Shown: positions 17,211 to 26,244 of the stretch, piece after piece
Layout of the letters: each line of letters opens with the position of its first letter
How positions within the stretch are numbered: position 1 is the stretch's first letter
Assembly (NCBI RefSeq): GCF_001613145.1
Contig: NZ_BDBU01000005.1
Location: forward strand, 248,001-312,000
Length of the DNA stretch: 64,000 bases
Direction of reading: 5' to 3'
Origin: Nocardia jejuensis NBRC 103114
GTDB taxonomy: Bacteria > Actinomycetota > Actinomycetes > Mycobacteriales > Mycobacteriaceae
The notes under the pieces: generated by a model
Told to the model about the DNA's origin: nothing
What the model saw: the letters and a program-made list of their open reading frames with translations, nothing else
Databases searched by the model: none
Made by a program: the position numbers and the translations under genes

Positions 17211-17730
17211 GGGGCCTGGTCCTCGGTTCGGTCCGGCTGGAGGTTGTGGTCACCTTCGGCCGGGCTGAACAGGGGGCTCTAAGGTGCAAGGGCTTAAAGA
17301 CAAGAGATAAAAGATGCCTGGAAGAAGAAGGGCAAAGACGAAGAGCAAGAACCAAGACTCTCACTGTCCGGGAAACCTCAACTTCTAAAACGGCTGGTCG
17401 TGCGAATGGGCTCGGTGGCGGTTTCGAGGTCGTTGTCTCGGGAGGCGACCACAGCCTTTCAGCCAGGCTGGGACAAGAGATCACGGCTCCCAACGGGGGA
17501 GCCAAGGTCGGGTACGGCAGGCGAAATGACCAGCACTGCCATCTTTTCCGCCCTTCATACCCGAGGGCTACACGATCAGAGACCGGAACCTCGCCGGACC
17601 TCGAATCGAGAAATGCCCGCATGAGCCCGACAGGACATGAAAGGGCACGGCAGAGCACGAGAACAACCCAGGCAGCACCGAGCCCCCGAAGGGAACCGGT
17701 GTACCTGGGTTTTCGTGGAGCGCGAACGCT
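17211..17730. other. Non-coding region between sulfatase and HNH gene
   Basis: 520 bases without a supported gene. GC drops and 17280-17400 is purine-rich (AAG/GAA runs), unlike the coding DNA on both sides. I see no tRNA, terminal inverted repeat or promoter. It forms the 3-prime flank of a 13E12-type gene, so it may be part of an old insertion. Confidence 0.5.
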
Positions 17731-19221
17731 CTAACTGCGCGGGAAGGGTTTCGCCCGGTGAGCCAACAACCCCTGGCGGCACACCTTCTCACGCCGCTTA
17801 CGCTCGAGACGGCGTGCTTGAGCAGCCGCGAGCATCTCCCCCGGATGATGACGGTGGTTCACCTTCGGAGTCCCGGTCGGATCGATGTGCTCCGGTGCGA
17901 TCCAGCCTGTGCGCCCCGGGAACTCTGAATCCTCGCCCATCACAATGGTTTTCCAGCCACCGGAACCGTCGTGCACCAACGCATGGCAGGCATCGCACGC
18001 CAATGTGAGGTTCTCGATGTCGGTGGGGCCGCCCTTGGAATGCTCGGTGATGTGATGCGCTGCCGACAAGGTCGCCGGAGCGTTGCACCCCGGGCGAGTG
18101 CAGCCCCGCTCGGACGCGATCAACGCCATCCGCTGGTATGAATTCGCCAAACGCTTCGAACGCCCCAGATGCAGCGGCATCCCGTGGTGGTCGAACAACG
18201 CCAGGAACGGCTTGGACCGCTCCGCCAACTTCAACGCTTCCGGGATCGACACGGTGCCACCCGAGGCGGTGGTGACCACACCGGCGGCGTCCTCGAGTTC
18301 GGCGATGCTCATCGTGAAGATCGCCGAGACCGGAACACCGCGATGCGAACCCAGCTTGCCGGGGCCTATTTCCGGGCGCAGGAACGCCAGCAACGCATCA
18401 TGATTGCGTTGCGCCGCTGAACGGCTATCGCGCTTGGCGGCTGCGTCCAGCACCTCCCGACTCACGTGATCGGTGTCGGCGAAGGGGCTGTGCGGGTCAT
18501 CGGGATTGCACATGCCGGGGCGGGCGAGTTTCGCCAGGACCGGTTCGAACATCGCCCGCAAGGCCGGGGTCATCTCCCCGGAGATCCTGGACATCCCATC
18601 CGCGCGCACATGCCCGAAACTGATACCGCGCATCCGCGCCCGATCCAGATCATCAGTGAGCGAGCCATCGGGGTCGACGTACGCGAAGATGCCCTGACCG
18701 ATCGTGGGCAGGTCATCGGGGGAGCCGATGCGGGAGTGCTCGGCCATGAGTTGTTCGGCTTCGGCTTTGAGTTCCGGGCTGAGTCCATGCGGCAGGCGCG
18801 TGTAGATCTTGCCGATCATGCGTGCGTGATCACGTGAGATCTCCCCTGCTTCTTGGGCTTTCGCGGTGTGCGGCAACAGGGGTGGGAGTTCCCGGCCCGA
18901 GACTTCGTGCCAGGTGCCGAGTTGCTGAGCGGCTTTGAACCGGGAGAACGCTTCGATATGCGAGATCCGCAACGTGTCTTCCAGGAACCGCACCGCACTG
19001 CGCACACCAGCTTGTTGAGGCATGGAGCGTTCTTCGACCTGCACGATCAACCGGTTCCACATGACCGCGAGGCGTCGTTCACTGGTCTCGATCTCCCGCA
19101 TCATTTCCACGATGGAGGTTTCGGGGAGTTCGGACAAGGTGGTGCACAGGAGCGCATCGACCGCGGCAGCCAATGCGGCCCCAGCGGTGGTGCTCACCGT
19201 TCCCATCCCGTTCGAATGCAT
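17731..19221 (-). CDS. DUF222-HNH endonuclease-like protein (13E12 type)
   Basis: 496 residues. An N-terminal DUF222 domain (residues about 20-340) is followed by an HNH domain near 385-430: CTRPGCNAPATLSAAHHITE, then a GGPTDIENLTLACDACHALVH stretch. It therefore has the paired zinc cysteines and both HNH histidines. This is the layout of the 13E12 repeat proteins, present in many copies in mycobacterial and nocardial genomes and treated as mobile or formerly mobile. The C-terminus is basic (ARRLERKRREK). ATG 19221 is used; ATG 19206 is possible. The protein looks intact. It is flanked on both sides by unusually long non-coding stretches, consistent with insertion between the sulfatase and the nar operon. 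Confidence 0.85.
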   Translation of the reverse strand: MHSNGMGTVSTTAGAALAAAVDALLCTTLSELPETSIVEMMREIETSERRLAVMWNRLIVQVEERSMPQQAGVRSAVRFLEDTLRISHIEAFSRFKAAQQLGTWHEVSGRELPPLLPHTAKAQEAGEISRDHARMIGKIYTRLPHGLSPELKAEAEQLMAEHSRIGSPDDLPTIGQGIFAYVDPDGSLTDDLDRARMRGISFGHVRADGMSRISGEMTPALRAMFEPVLAKLARPGMCNPDDPHSPFADTDHVSREVLDAAAKRDSRSAAQRNHDALLAFLRPEIGPGKLGSHRGVPVSAIFTMSIAELEDAAGVVTTASGGTVSIPEALKLAERSKPFLALFDHHGMPLHLGRSKRLANSYQRMALIASERGCTRPGCNAPATLSAAHHITEHSKGGPTDIENLTLACDACHALVHDGSGGWKTIVMGEDSEFPGRTGWIAPEHIDPTGTPKVNHRHHPGEMLAAAQARRLERKRREKVCRQGLLAHRAKPFPRS

Positions 19222-19940
19222 GTGCTAATTCTATCGCGAACGATCACGAAATGGAACCAAAAACAGTATCTGATCTGCAGTTATTCAGACCAACTACCGA
19301 TTCGGATTAACTTCCCAAATACGTTGATACAGCACAAACTGGTACCAACTAGCACCGAACGCACGGAACGGCGTCCGGGTCACAGCCATCACGCTCGCGA
19401 GCATCGAGGGGCTGATCGGCCTGGGTGGTACCTCCGCGAGGATCCCTACCAGGATTCCCGAGGATCCCTCCCAGGATTCCCAGGACGGCAGCCGCGCTCG
19501 CGGTAGTCACCCTGCTGTCGCAGGAGGCGCGCGGAGGCGTGATTCAAGCGGCCTGGATAGTCCTTCCACGACGGCGGCCGACCGCACCGCGTCGTTGAAT
19601 CGTCGAATTACTGCGTGAATGCACGGTATTCGGCCATGATGAGAAACGGCCGAATATCCGTTCGCGATCTTCCAGCAAACTCAGACCGCAGTGATACAAG
19701 CGCGGTTGCCGGGGGCGGGTGCGCGATTGCCGGTCTGGCGGAAAAACTCGTGCAGCCACCTTCCGGAAACGTGTTAACAAATGTAAACCGTCGAAGAACC
19801 AGCCGTTTCCAAAGCATCACCGCGGGGGGTGTGAAATGGCTTCGGGTGGGAGTGTTTCGGCGGTTCACACGACATAGCTCCAGGTCGCCACCTGATGTGG
19901 TCGGTGGGGCCGCAATCGTGCAGTGACCATCGTGTTGCGG
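19222..19940. other. Non-coding, AT-richer region upstream of narG
   Basis: No supported gene. 19230-19360 is markedly AT-rich for this genome. A tandem repeat lies at 19438-19481. Low-quality open frames exist on both strands but none has a ribosome site or family resemblance. The region may be insertion debris next to the 13E12-type gene. Confidence 0.5.
19438..19481. repeat. 22-bp tandem repeat, two copies (11-bp subunits)
   Basis: Two adjacent 22-mers differ at one base. Each is made of two related 11-mers (GAGGATCCCTA and CCAGGATTCCC), giving four 11-bp units in a row, rich in BamHI-like GGATCC cores. Confidence 0.8.
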
Positions 19941-19943
19941 CCA

Positions 19944-19980
19944 TCTCACAACTCACAACTGCCTTCAGCGCATTGTGAGA
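19944..19980. promoter_or_regulatory. Inverted repeat upstream of nar promoter
   Basis: TCTCACAA (19944-19951), followed at once by CTCACAA (19952-19958), is mirrored by TTGTGAGA (19973-19980). The right arm ends eight bases before the -35 box. The TGTGA half-sites face outwards, unlike a CRP site, so another regulator is more likely. Confidence 0.5.
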
Positions 19981-19988
19981 GAATCGTT

Positions 19989-20016
19989 TTGACGCCCGGT
20001 ACGACGTCCTTACAGT
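19989..20016 (+). promoter_or_regulatory. narGHJI promoter
   Basis: -35 TTGACG (19989-19994), 16-bp spacer, -10 TACAGT (20011-20016). The transcript would start near 20023, giving an about 33-base leader with GAAGGGGG before ATG 20056. Confidence 0.55.
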
Positions 20017-20055
20017 CGACTCAGCAGCCCGGTTATTGAGCTCGAAGGGGGCGTC

Positions 20056-23000
20056 ATGGCAAACACGCAGACGGGGCACTCGTCCGCCGATGCACTGCTT
20101 CGACTCGGCAAATACTTCAATCGTGGTGAGGTATCGGACGACCTGCGCACCCTGCACAAGACGGGTGGGCGCGACGCGGACGAGTTCTATCGCGATCGCT
20201 GGGCGCACGACAAGGTGGTGCGCTCCACCCACGGGGTGAACTGCACCGGATCGTGCTCCTGGAAGATCTACGTCAAGGACGGCGTGATCACCTGGGAGTC
20301 GCAGCAGACCGACTATCCCTCGGTCGGCTCGGACAAGCCGGAGTACGAACCGCGCGGCTGCCCTCGTGGCGCCTCGTTCTCCTGGTACACCTACTCCCCC
20401 GCTCGGATTCGATACCCCTACGTGCGGGGCACGCTGCTGGAGTTCTATCGCGAGGCCAAGGAGCGGCTCAAGGATCCGGTGCTGGCCTGGGCCTCCATCG
20501 TCGAGGATCCGGAGAAGGCCGCCGAGTACAAGTCGGCTCGGGGCAAGGGCGGGTTCGTTCGCGCCGAATGGTGGGAAGCCGCCGAAATCGCCGCTGCCGC
20601 ACACGTTTACACCATCAAGCAGTACGGTCCGGACCGGGTCGCGGGGTTCTCTCCGATTCCGGCCATGTCGATGGTCTCGCACGCGGTGGGCGCACGCTTC
20701 ATCTCGCTCATCGGCGGGTCGATGCTCTCGTTCTACGACTGGTACGCCGACCTTCCGGTGGCCTCTCCCCAGGTGTTCGGTGATCAGACCGACGTGCCGG
20801 AATCGGCCGACTGGTTCGATGCCGGCTATCTGATCATGTGGGGCTCGAACGTCCCGGTGACGCGAACCCCGGACGCGCACTACATGACCGAGGCCCGCTA
20901 TCGCGGTCAGAAGGTCGTGGTGGTCTCCCCGGACTACGCCGACAACACCAAGTTCGCCGACGAATGGGTGCCCGCGGCTCCCGGCACCGACGCCGCCCTC
21001 GCCATGGCGATGGGGCATGTGGTGCTCAAGGAGTTCTTCGTCGAGCGCACCACCGATTACTTCACGAACTACATCAAGCGCTACACCGATCTGCCGTACC
21101 TCATCACGCTCGAGGAGCGGGACGGGCTGTTCGTGCCCGGAAAGTTCCTCACCGCAACGGATCTCGCGCGCGATGGGCTCGCCGGTCATGACGGCGAGGG
21201 CGCCGACTTCCAGACCGTACTGCTGGACTCGGACGGAAACCCGCACGTGCCCAGGGGTTCCCTGGGCCACCGCTTCACCGAGGCGGGCAAGGGCAAGTGG
21301 AATCTGGATCTGGGGGACGTGGATCCCCTGCTGACTCTGCACGGCCGTACCGAAGACGCTGCGGCCGTGCAGTTCCCCCGTTTCGACGGGCCCGCCGCCG
21401 AGGTCCTCACTCGCGGCGTGCCGACCACCGTCGTGGCGGGTAGGACGGTGACGACGGTGTTCGATCTGCTGCTGGCGCAGTACGGTGTGGCTCGCCCCGG
21501 TCTCCCGGGCAGTTGGCCGACGGGTTACGACGATCCGAGCGAGCCCTACACCCCTGCCTGGCAGGAGTCGATCACCGGCGTCCCCGCCAAGCAGGCCGAA
21601 CGCATCGCCCGCGAATTCGCCTCCAACGCAGAGCAATCCAACGGCCGGTCCATGATTCTGATGGGCGCGGGGACCAACCACTGGTTCCATTCGGACCAGG
21701 TGTACCGGGCGTTCTTCACCCTCACCCTGCTCACCGGCTGCCAGGGCGTGAACGGCGGCGGCTGGGCGCACTATGTGGGCCAGGAGAAGTGCCGACCCGT
21801 AACCGGCTGGTCCACACTGGCTTTCGCGGCCGACTGGCAGCGCTCGCCCCGTCAGATGCAGGGCACCGTGTTCTGGTATCTCACCAACGACCAGTGGCGG
21901 TACGACCCGTTCACCTCCGAGGCCTTCTCCTCTCCCCTGGGCAAGGGCACGTTCGCCGGACGGACGGCGGCCGACAATATCGCTCTCGCTTCGCGGTTGG
22001 GCTGGATGCCGTCCTATCCGACGCTGAACCGCAATCCGCTGGATCTGGCCGACGAGGCCGAGGCGGCGGGCAAGAGCGCCGCGGATCACGTGGTGGACGG
22101 GCTCAAGTCCGGCGATCTGCGGTTCGCCTGCGAGGATCCCGACGCTCCGGAGAACTTCCCGCGCGTATTGACCGTGTGGCGGGCGAACCTGCTCGGCTCC
22201 TCGGGCAAGGGCAACGAGTACTTCCACCGGCATCTGCTGGGCGCGGACTCCAACCTGCAGACCGGTGAGGCCACCGGCGTCCGGCCGCAGGAACTCGAAT
22301 GGCGCGATCAGGCGGCCACCGGCAAGCTGGATCTGCTGCTGTCCCTGGACTTCCGGATGACCAGCACCACGCTGTTCTCCGATATCGTGCTGCCCGCCGC
22401 CACCTGGTACGAGAAGCACGATCTGTCCTCCACCGATATGCACCCGTTCGTGCACGCCTTCACCCCGGCCATCTCCCCGCCGTGGGAGGCCAAGACGGAC
22501 TTCGAGGCGTTCCATCGGATCGCCCGGGGGTTCTCGTGGCTCGCGGAGAAGCATCTGGGCACCCGCAAGGACATCGTCCTGCTCCCGCTGCAGCACGATA
22601 CGGCCGACGCGCTGGCGCAAGCCGGTGGCCGGGTGCTGGATTGGAAGAAGGGCGAGTGCGAGCCGATTCCGGGCAGGACGATGCCCAAGATCGTCGAGGT
22701 CGAGCGGAACTACGCGCAGGTCGCGGAGAAGATGGCCGCGCTCGGACCGCTGATCGACACGCTCGGGGTGACCACGAAGGGCGTCACCACCTTCCCCGAC
22801 GAGGAGGTGGACTACCTGCGGGGCATGAACGGTGCGGTGGTTTCCGGTGTGGGGCAGGGACGTCCGTCACTGGCCAAGGACACGCACGCCGCCGAGGCGA
22901 TCCTGTCGCTGTCCGGAACCACCAACGGGCGGCTGGCGGTGCAGGGGTTCCACGCGCTGGAGAAGCGCACCGGCACCGAGCTGGCGGATCTGGCCGCCGA

Positions 23001-23760
23001 GCACGAGGGCAAGCGAATCACGTTCGCGGACACCCAGGCTCGGCCGGTGCCGGTGATCACCTCGCCGGAGTGGTCCGGCAGCGAGACCGGCGGGCGCAGG
23101 TACTCCCCGTTCACCATCAATACCGAGCGGCTCAAGCCGTGGCACACGCTGACCGGGCGGCAGCACTTCTATCTCGATCACGACTGGATGGTGGAGCTCG
23201 GCGAGCAGTTGCCGATCTACCGTCCGCCGCTGGACATGTCGGCGCTGTTCAGTGAGCCGGGCATCGGCAATGTGAACGAGAACGGCGTCACCGTGCGGTA
23301 TCTGACGCCGCACTCCAAGTGGTCCATCCACTCCGCGTACCAGGACAACCTGCACATGCTCACGCTCTCGCGCGGCGGTCAGGCCATCTGGATGTCGGAG
23401 ATCGATGCCGCCAAGATCGGTGTGGCGGACAATGATTGGATCGAGGCGATCAATCGCAACGGCATCGTGGTCGCCCGCGCCATCGTCTCGCACCGCATGC
23501 CCGAGGGCACCGTGTTCATGTACCACGCCCAGGACCGCGCGGTGAACGTGCCGCGCATCGAAGGGGCGGCGGACACCACCGCGGGCAAGGGCAAGCGCGG
23601 CGGCATCCACAATGCGCTGACCCGCATCATGATCAAGCCCTCGCATCTCATCGGCGGGTACGCCCAGCAGTCCTTCGCGCTGAACTACCACGGCCCCACC
23701 GGAAATCAACGCGACGAGGTGACCACCATCCGGCGGCGCTCGCAGGAAGTGCGGTACTGA
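20056..23760 (+). CDS. narG: Respiratory nitrate reductase alpha subunit
   Basis: 1234 residues, normal NarG length. Catalytic molybdenum (bis-MGD) subunit that reduces nitrate to nitrite on the cytoplasmic face. The FS0 4Fe-4S ligands are His 59, Cys 63, Cys 67 (HGVNCTGSC) and a later Cys in EPRGCPRG. The molybdenum aspartate lies in YDWYADLPVASP near residue 228, as in E. coli NarG. The molydopterin dinucleotide-binding domain fills the C-terminal third (NENGVTVRYLTPHSKWSIHS). ATG 20056 has a good ribosome site. It is the first gene of narGHJI, one base before narH. Its MGD cofactor would come from the MobA half of the fusion protein at 6391-8178. Confidence 0.97.
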   Translation: MANTQTGHSSADALLRLGKYFNRGEVSDDLRTLHKTGGRDADEFYRDRWAHDKVVRSTHGVNCTGSCSWKIYVKDGVITWESQQTDYPSVGSDKPEYEPRGCPRGASFSWYTYSPARIRYPYVRGTLLEFYREAKERLKDPVLAWASIVEDPEKAAEYKSARGKGGFVRAEWWEAAEIAAAAHVYTIKQYGPDRVAGFSPIPAMSMVSHAVGARFISLIGGSMLSFYDWYADLPVASPQVFGDQTDVPESADWFDAGYLIMWGSNVPVTRTPDAHYMTEARYRGQKVVVVSPDYADNTKFADEWVPAAPGTDAALAMAMGHVVLKEFFVERTTDYFTNYIKRYTDLPYLITLEERDGLFVPGKFLTATDLARDGLAGHDGEGADFQTVLLDSDGNPHVPRGSLGHRFTEAGKGKWNLDLGDVDPLLTLHGRTEDAAAVQFPRFDGPAAEVLTRGVPTTVVAGRTVTTVFDLLLAQYGVARPGLPGSWPTGYDDPSEPYTPAWQESITGVPAKQAERIAREFASNAEQSNGRSMILMGAGTNHWFHSDQVYRAFFTLTLLTGCQGVNGGGWAHYVGQEKCRPVTGWSTLAFAADWQRSPRQMQGTVFWYLTNDQWRYDPFTSEAFSSPLGKGTFAGRTAADNIALASRLGWMPSYPTLNRNPLDLADEAEAAGKSAADHVVDGLKSGDLRFACEDPDAPENFPRVLTVWRANLLGSSGKGNEYFHRHLLGADSNLQTGEATGVRPQELEWRDQAATGKLDLLLSLDFRMTSTTLFSDIVLPAATWYEKHDLSSTDMHPFVHAFTPAISPPWEAKTDFEAFHRIARGFSWLAEKHLGTRKDIVLLPLQHDTADALAQAGGRVLDWKKGECEPIPGRTMPKIVEVERNYAQVAEKMAALGPLIDTLGVTTKGVTTFPDEEVDYLRGMNGAVVSGVGQGRPSLAKDTHAAEAILSLSGTTNGRLAVQGFHALEKRTGTELADLAAEHEGKRITFADTQARPVPVITSPEWSGSETGGRRYSPFTINTERLKPWHTLTGRQHFYLDHDWMVELGEQLPIYRPPLDMSALFSEPGIGNVNENGVTVRYLTPHSKWSIHSAYQDNLHMLTLSRGGQAIWMSEIDAAKIGVADNDWIEAINRNGIVVARAIVSHRMPEGTVFMYHAQDRAVNVPRIEGAADTTAGKGKRGGIHNALTRIMIKPSHLIGGYAQQSFALNYHGPTGNQRDEVTTIRRRSQEVRY

Positions 23761-23761
23761 C

Positions 23762-25567
23762 ATGCGCGTCATGGCACAGCTCGCCATGGTCATGAACCTG
23801 GACAAGTGCATCGGCTGCCACACCTGCTCGGTCACCTGCAAGCAGGCGTGGACCAACCGGGCCGGCACCGAGTACGTCTGGTTCAACAATGTGGAAACCC
23901 GTCCGGGACAGGGCTATCCGCGCCGGTACGAGGATCAGGAGAAGTGGAAGGGCGGGTGGGTCCGCGATCGCAAGGGGCGGCTCTCGCTCAAGTCCGGGTC
24001 CCGGCTCAAGCGGATGCTGAACATCTTCGCGAATCCGGATCTGCCGACCGTGTCGGACTATTACGACCCGTGGTCCTACGACTACGACAATCTGCTGTCC
24101 GCGCCGAAGATGGACACCACGCCGGTCGCGCGGCCGAAATCGCTGATCACGGGCGAGAATACCGAGGTCACCTGGGGCGCGAACTGGGACGACTCGCTCG
24201 GGTCCGGTCCTGAGCAGGTCGGTAGGGATCCGCTGCTGGCCAAGCTGTCGGAGAAGGTCAAACTCGAATTCGAGGAGACCTTCATGTTCTACCTGCCGCG
24301 CATCTGCGAGCACTGCCTGAATCCCTCGTGCGCCGCCGCCTGTCCCTCGGGCGCGATCTACAAGCGGTCCGAGGACGGCATCGTGCTCGTGGATCAGGAC
24401 AAGTGCCGCGGGTGGCGGCAGTGTGTGAGCAGCTGCCCCTACAAGAAGATCTACTTCAACCACAAGACGGGCAAGGCGGAGAAATGTACCTTCTGCTACC
24501 CGCGGGTGGAGGTCGGGATTCCGACCGTGTGCTCGGAGACCTGTGTCGGGCGGCTGCGGTACATCGGCGTCATGCTGTACGACGCGGACAAGGTGCTCGA
24601 GGCCGCCTCGGTCGAGGATGACAAGGATCTGTATCCGTCGCAGCTGGAGGTGTTCCTGAACCCGCACGATCCGCGGGTGGTGGCGGCGGCCGAGCAGGCC
24701 GGGATCTCGCCGGAATGGATTCAGGCGGCACAGGATTCGCCGTGCTACAAGCTCATCGTCGACTATCAGTTGGCGCTGCCGCTGCATCCGGAGTACCGGA
24801 CCATGCCGATGGTCTGGTACGTGCCGCCGCTGTCACCGGTGGTGGACGTGCTGGCCGAGACCGGGCACGACGGGGAGGATCACGCCAACCTCTTCGGCGC
24901 GATCGACGCGCTGCGAATTCCGCTGGAGTACCTGGCGGAACTGTTCACCGCCGGTGAGCTCGGACCGGTGCGGGCCGCGCTGCAGCGGCTGGCGGGGATG
25001 CGCTCGTTCATGCGGTCGATCAACCTCGGGCAGGAACCGGATATGTCGATTCCGGAGCAGATCGGGCTGGAGCCCGAGGAGATCGAGGCGATGTACCGGC
25101 TGCTCGCCATCGCCAAATACGAACACCGGTACGTGATTCCGCCGGCGGCGACGACCCGGGCGCACGAACTGGATTCGCTGGCCACGGGATGCAGTCTCGA
25201 CACCGACGGCGGGCCGGGGATGACGGCGTTCGACTACATGGCGGAGAAGTTCCACCTGACCGGCGGGGACGGGCCCTCGGATACCAATGGGGCTGCGCCG
25301 GAGCGGAAGTCGAACCGGATCAACCTGTTGAACTGGGACGGGAAGAACACGACGGGGCTGTTGCCGGTGGCGAGCGGGTCCAATGGCAACGGGGCGAACG
25401 GCGGTGAGGGCAAGGCGCAGAACGGCTCCGGAGCCGACGGCCGCGGGGTGGACAGAGGCGGGGTGGACGGCAGCGGGATCGACGGCAACGGGATCGACGG
25501 CAACGGCGCCGGGCGGCACGACGATGTGCCCGACGATCTCACCACCTCGGCGGGTGCGGGCCGATGA
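23762..25567 (+). CDS. narH: Respiratory nitrate reductase beta subunit with Gly/Asn-rich tail
   Basis: 601 residues; iron-sulfur electron-transfer subunit between NarI and NarG. Four Cys clusters are visible: CIGCHTCSVTC near 15-25, CEHCLNPSCAAAC, a CRGWRQCVSSC motif with the Trp typical of the 3Fe-4S site, and CTFCYPRVEVGIPTVCSETC. The conserved protein ends near residue 535. The last about 65 residues are a low-complexity Gly/Asn/Asp tail with GIDGN and GVD repeats, not a standard part of NarH. ATG 23762 is one base after narG; ATG 23771 is the alternative. The stop overlaps narJ by four bases. Confidence 0.96.
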   Translation: MRVMAQLAMVMNLDKCIGCHTCSVTCKQAWTNRAGTEYVWFNNVETRPGQGYPRRYEDQEKWKGGWVRDRKGRLSLKSGSRLKRMLNIFANPDLPTVSDYYDPWSYDYDNLLSAPKMDTTPVARPKSLITGENTEVTWGANWDDSLGSGPEQVGRDPLLAKLSEKVKLEFEETFMFYLPRICEHCLNPSCAAACPSGAIYKRSEDGIVLVDQDKCRGWRQCVSSCPYKKIYFNHKTGKAEKCTFCYPRVEVGIPTVCSETCVGRLRYIGVMLYDADKVLEAASVEDDKDLYPSQLEVFLNPHDPRVVAAAEQAGISPEWIQAAQDSPCYKLIVDYQLALPLHPEYRTMPMVWYVPPLSPVVDVLAETGHDGEDHANLFGAIDALRIPLEYLAELFTAGELGPVRAALQRLAGMRSFMRSINLGQEPDMSIPEQIGLEPEEIEAMYRLLAIAKYEHRYVIPPAATTRAHELDSLATGCSLDTDGGPGMTAFDYMAEKFHLTGGDGPSDTNGAAPERKSNRINLLNWDGKNTTGLLPVASGSNGNGANGGEGKAQNGSGADGRGVDRGGVDGSGIDGNGIDGNGAGRHDDVPDDLTTSAGAGR

Positions 25568-26244
25568 GTCTGTTGAAACTGCGGCGACGGCCCGAACCCG
25601 CCGTCGCCATGGCCGAGCGGGATCGGCGGTTGGTGTGGCGGCTCGCGGCGCTGCTGCTGGACTATCCGGGCGAGCAGTTGCTCGCCATGCAGGACGAATT
25701 GGCTTCGGCCGTGGGCGAATTGCCGGTGGCGGTGCGCCCGGGGCTGGAGGCGTTCCTGCTGCATCTGCGGACCACCGGGGCGATCGCGCTGGCCCAGGCG
25801 TATGTCGAGACGTTCGATATGCGGCGGCGGGCCAGCTTGCACCTGACGTTCTACGCGTACGGCGACACGCGCAAGCGCGGGATGGCGCTGTTGCGGTTCA
25901 AGCACGCCTATCGGCAGGCGGGGGTGGAACTGGACGACACCGAGCTGCCCGATCACCTCGCGGTGCTGCTGGAATTCGCGGCCACCGTCGATCCGATCGG
26001 CGGTGAGCGGCTACTCGGGGAGCATGTGCCGGTGCTGGAGCTGCTGCGACTTTCCCTGTCCGACAGCGACTCTCCCTATGCGGCCGTGCTGGCCGCGGTC
26101 ACCTCCACGCTGCCGCCGGTCACCACCGCCGACCGACGCCGAATCGCGGAGCTGGCCGCGCAGGGGCCACCCGAAGAGGAAGTGGGGCTCGAGCCCTTCT
26201 CCATGGATCCGACGATGTTCAACGGAGCGGAAGGCCGCCGATGA
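25564..26244 (+). CDS. narJ: Nitrate reductase assembly chaperone
   Basis: 226 residues; NarJ-type chaperone of the TorD/DmsD superfamily that holds apo-NarGH until the Mo cofactor is inserted. The helical core contains the LAALLLDYPGEQLL start, the YVETFDMRRRASLHLTFYAYGDTRKRG signature near residues 80-106, and LPDHLAVLLEF. Length is normal. It overlaps narH and narI by four bases at each end (ATGA), so the four subunits should be translated together. The protein is not part of the finished enzyme. Confidence 0.96.
   Translation: MSLLKLRRRPEPAVAMAERDRRLVWRLAALLLDYPGEQLLAMQDELASAVGELPVAVRPGLEAFLLHLRTTGAIALAQAYVETFDMRRRASLHLTFYAYGDTRKRGMALLRFKHAYRQAGVELDDTELPDHLAVLLEFAATVDPIGGERLLGEHVPVLELLRLSLSDSDSPYAAVLAAVTSTLPPVTTADRRRIAELAAQGPPEEEVGLEPFSMDPTMFNGAEGRR

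Noticed and set aside
17211..17730. tRNA or small RNA gene in the purine-rich gap
   Set aside because: No cloverleaf, T-arm consensus or terminator could be built from the sequence.
19761..19788. GlnR box upstream of narG (GAAAC, TTAAC-n5-TAAAC)
   Set aside because: Half-site order and spacing do not fit the GTNAC-n6-GAAAC pattern and it lies about 270 bases from narG.
19774..22620. Very long open frame antisense to narG
   Set aside because: Its composition mirrors the GC-rich third positions of narG, it has no ribosome site or family motifs, and narG is unmistakable on the other strand.
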